A stretch of DNA of 64,000 bases from Fragilaria crotonensis (taxonomy: Eukaryota > Bacillariophyta > Fragilariophyceae > Fragilariales > Fragilariaceae), in the NCBI GenBank assembly GCA_022925895.1, contig JAKSYS010000054.1:62001-126000 (forward strand), in the 5' to 3' direction. The notes beneath the pieces were generated by a model that had not been told where the DNA came from, searched no databases, and was given only the letters and a program-made list of their open reading frames with translations. This document shows, piece after piece, positions 63,678 to 64,000 of this stretch. The position numbers and the translations under genes are program-made. Every line of letters starts with the position of its first letter. Position 1 is the stretch's first letter.

Positions 63678-64000
63678 ATGGCGGAAGAGATTCGGAGACG
63701 AATACGATGGGAAAACAAAGAAAAACAGCGAAAGAGACGTGAAGAGAAGAACAAAGAGCGAGGCCACGAACTCAAACGACAACACCGTCTTGAGGTGTCC
63801 GAACATAATGCTCGCCATCACCTCTATGAAAACTCAACAATACCAGTCAAGTCTTTAAGAGTGAACGGTTATCATGAAGATGTTGTTGCAATTACGAGAG
63901 CGCCGTCGCCCTCTCCAAGTGGGTCGGCTGTCTCATCGAATTCTCCAAGCTCCATGATGGAAGCGAGTGGGCCATTGTTCTCCCCACCGTTGAGGAAACC
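63678..64000 (+). CDS. Partial CDS, unknown, basic N-terminus
   Basis: Open from the ATG at 63678 to the window end with no stop (107 codons), so it continues to the right. The first 45 residues are highly charged and predicted helical (MAEEIRRRIRWENKEKQRKR and on), resembling the basic half of a nucleic-acid-binding helix. The next part is neutral, then Ser/Pro-rich (APSPSPSGSAVSSNSPSS). An in-frame stop at 63660-63662 fixes this as the first available ATG unless an upstream exon exists. No family assigned; the C-terminal part is needed. Confidence 0.6.
   Translation, partial: MAEEIRRRIRWENKEKQRKRREEKNKERGHELKRQHRLEVSEHNARHHLYENSTIPVKSLRVNGYHEDVVAITRAPSPSPSGSAVSSNSPSSMMEASGPLFSPPLRK

Overview
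The window looks like nuclear DNA of a photosynthetic stramenopile, most likely a diatom. Introns are few and short (56-79 bp, GT-AG). Several proteins begin with a signal peptide followed by the Ala-Phe/Trp cleavage context (FASA|W, LASA|F, CVA|F) typical of import into the complex plastid of secondary red-lineage algae. The protein set is eukaryotic: TRRAP/Tra1, TRAPPC10, SNM1A and Mpv17 family members. The species was not determined.

Host genes from left to right: a CAMK-type protein kinase (2890-4428, +); an MDR quinone-oxidoreductase-like protein (4873-6432, -); a three-exon phosphoglycerate mutase with a C-terminal extension (7183-8899, -); an Mpv17/PMP22 protein (18841-19977, +); a Lon-N-terminal-domain protein (20179-21158, -); an acidic protein of unknown function with a plastid-type presequence (21620-23086, +); a Pho80-like cyclin with a signal-peptide-like N-terminus (23164-24222, -); a six-exon TRRAP/Tra1 pseudokinase of about 4,459 aa (26783-40469, +); a DEAD-box helicase with a DEMD motif II (40493-42232, -); TMEM220 (43263-43784, -); SNM1A/Pso2 nuclease (47650-49734, +); TRAPPC10 (49836-54230, -); uracil-DNA glycosylase (55453-56358, -); a Golgi-type sulfotransferase (60449-61444, +); ETF beta (62434-63198, +); and the start of a further gene that runs off the right edge (63678-64000, +). 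Convergent neighbours are packed tightly (23-444 bp). The long gaps at divergent promoters hold most of the repeats.

The most striking item is a tyrosine-recombinase retroelement of about 9.0 kb (9024-18020) with split direct repeats in the order A1 - ORFs - B1 A2 - B2, as in PAT/Ngaro-type DIRS relatives. It has Gag-like, RT/RNase H and tyrosine-recombinase frames, looks whole, and both repeat pairs read as identical, so it should be young. It lies about 125 bp upstream of the phosphoglycerate mutase start codon.

The other gaps hold non-autonomous DNA transposons: two copies of a hAT-type MITE (24503-24829 and 45314-45634), each with 16-bp TIRs and its own 8-bp target duplication; a second hAT-type MITE (56639-57079, 8-bp duplication); a 2.27-kb element with TIRs of about 34 bp enclosing 15 tandem 72-bp hairpin-forming units (57971-60240); and an 81-bp foldback repeat present as a near-perfect inverted pair (62001-62198) plus a solo copy (57174-57254). 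Non-coding DNA is also unusually rich in GTAC-type palindromes such as GTACTGTAC and TACCAGGTA.
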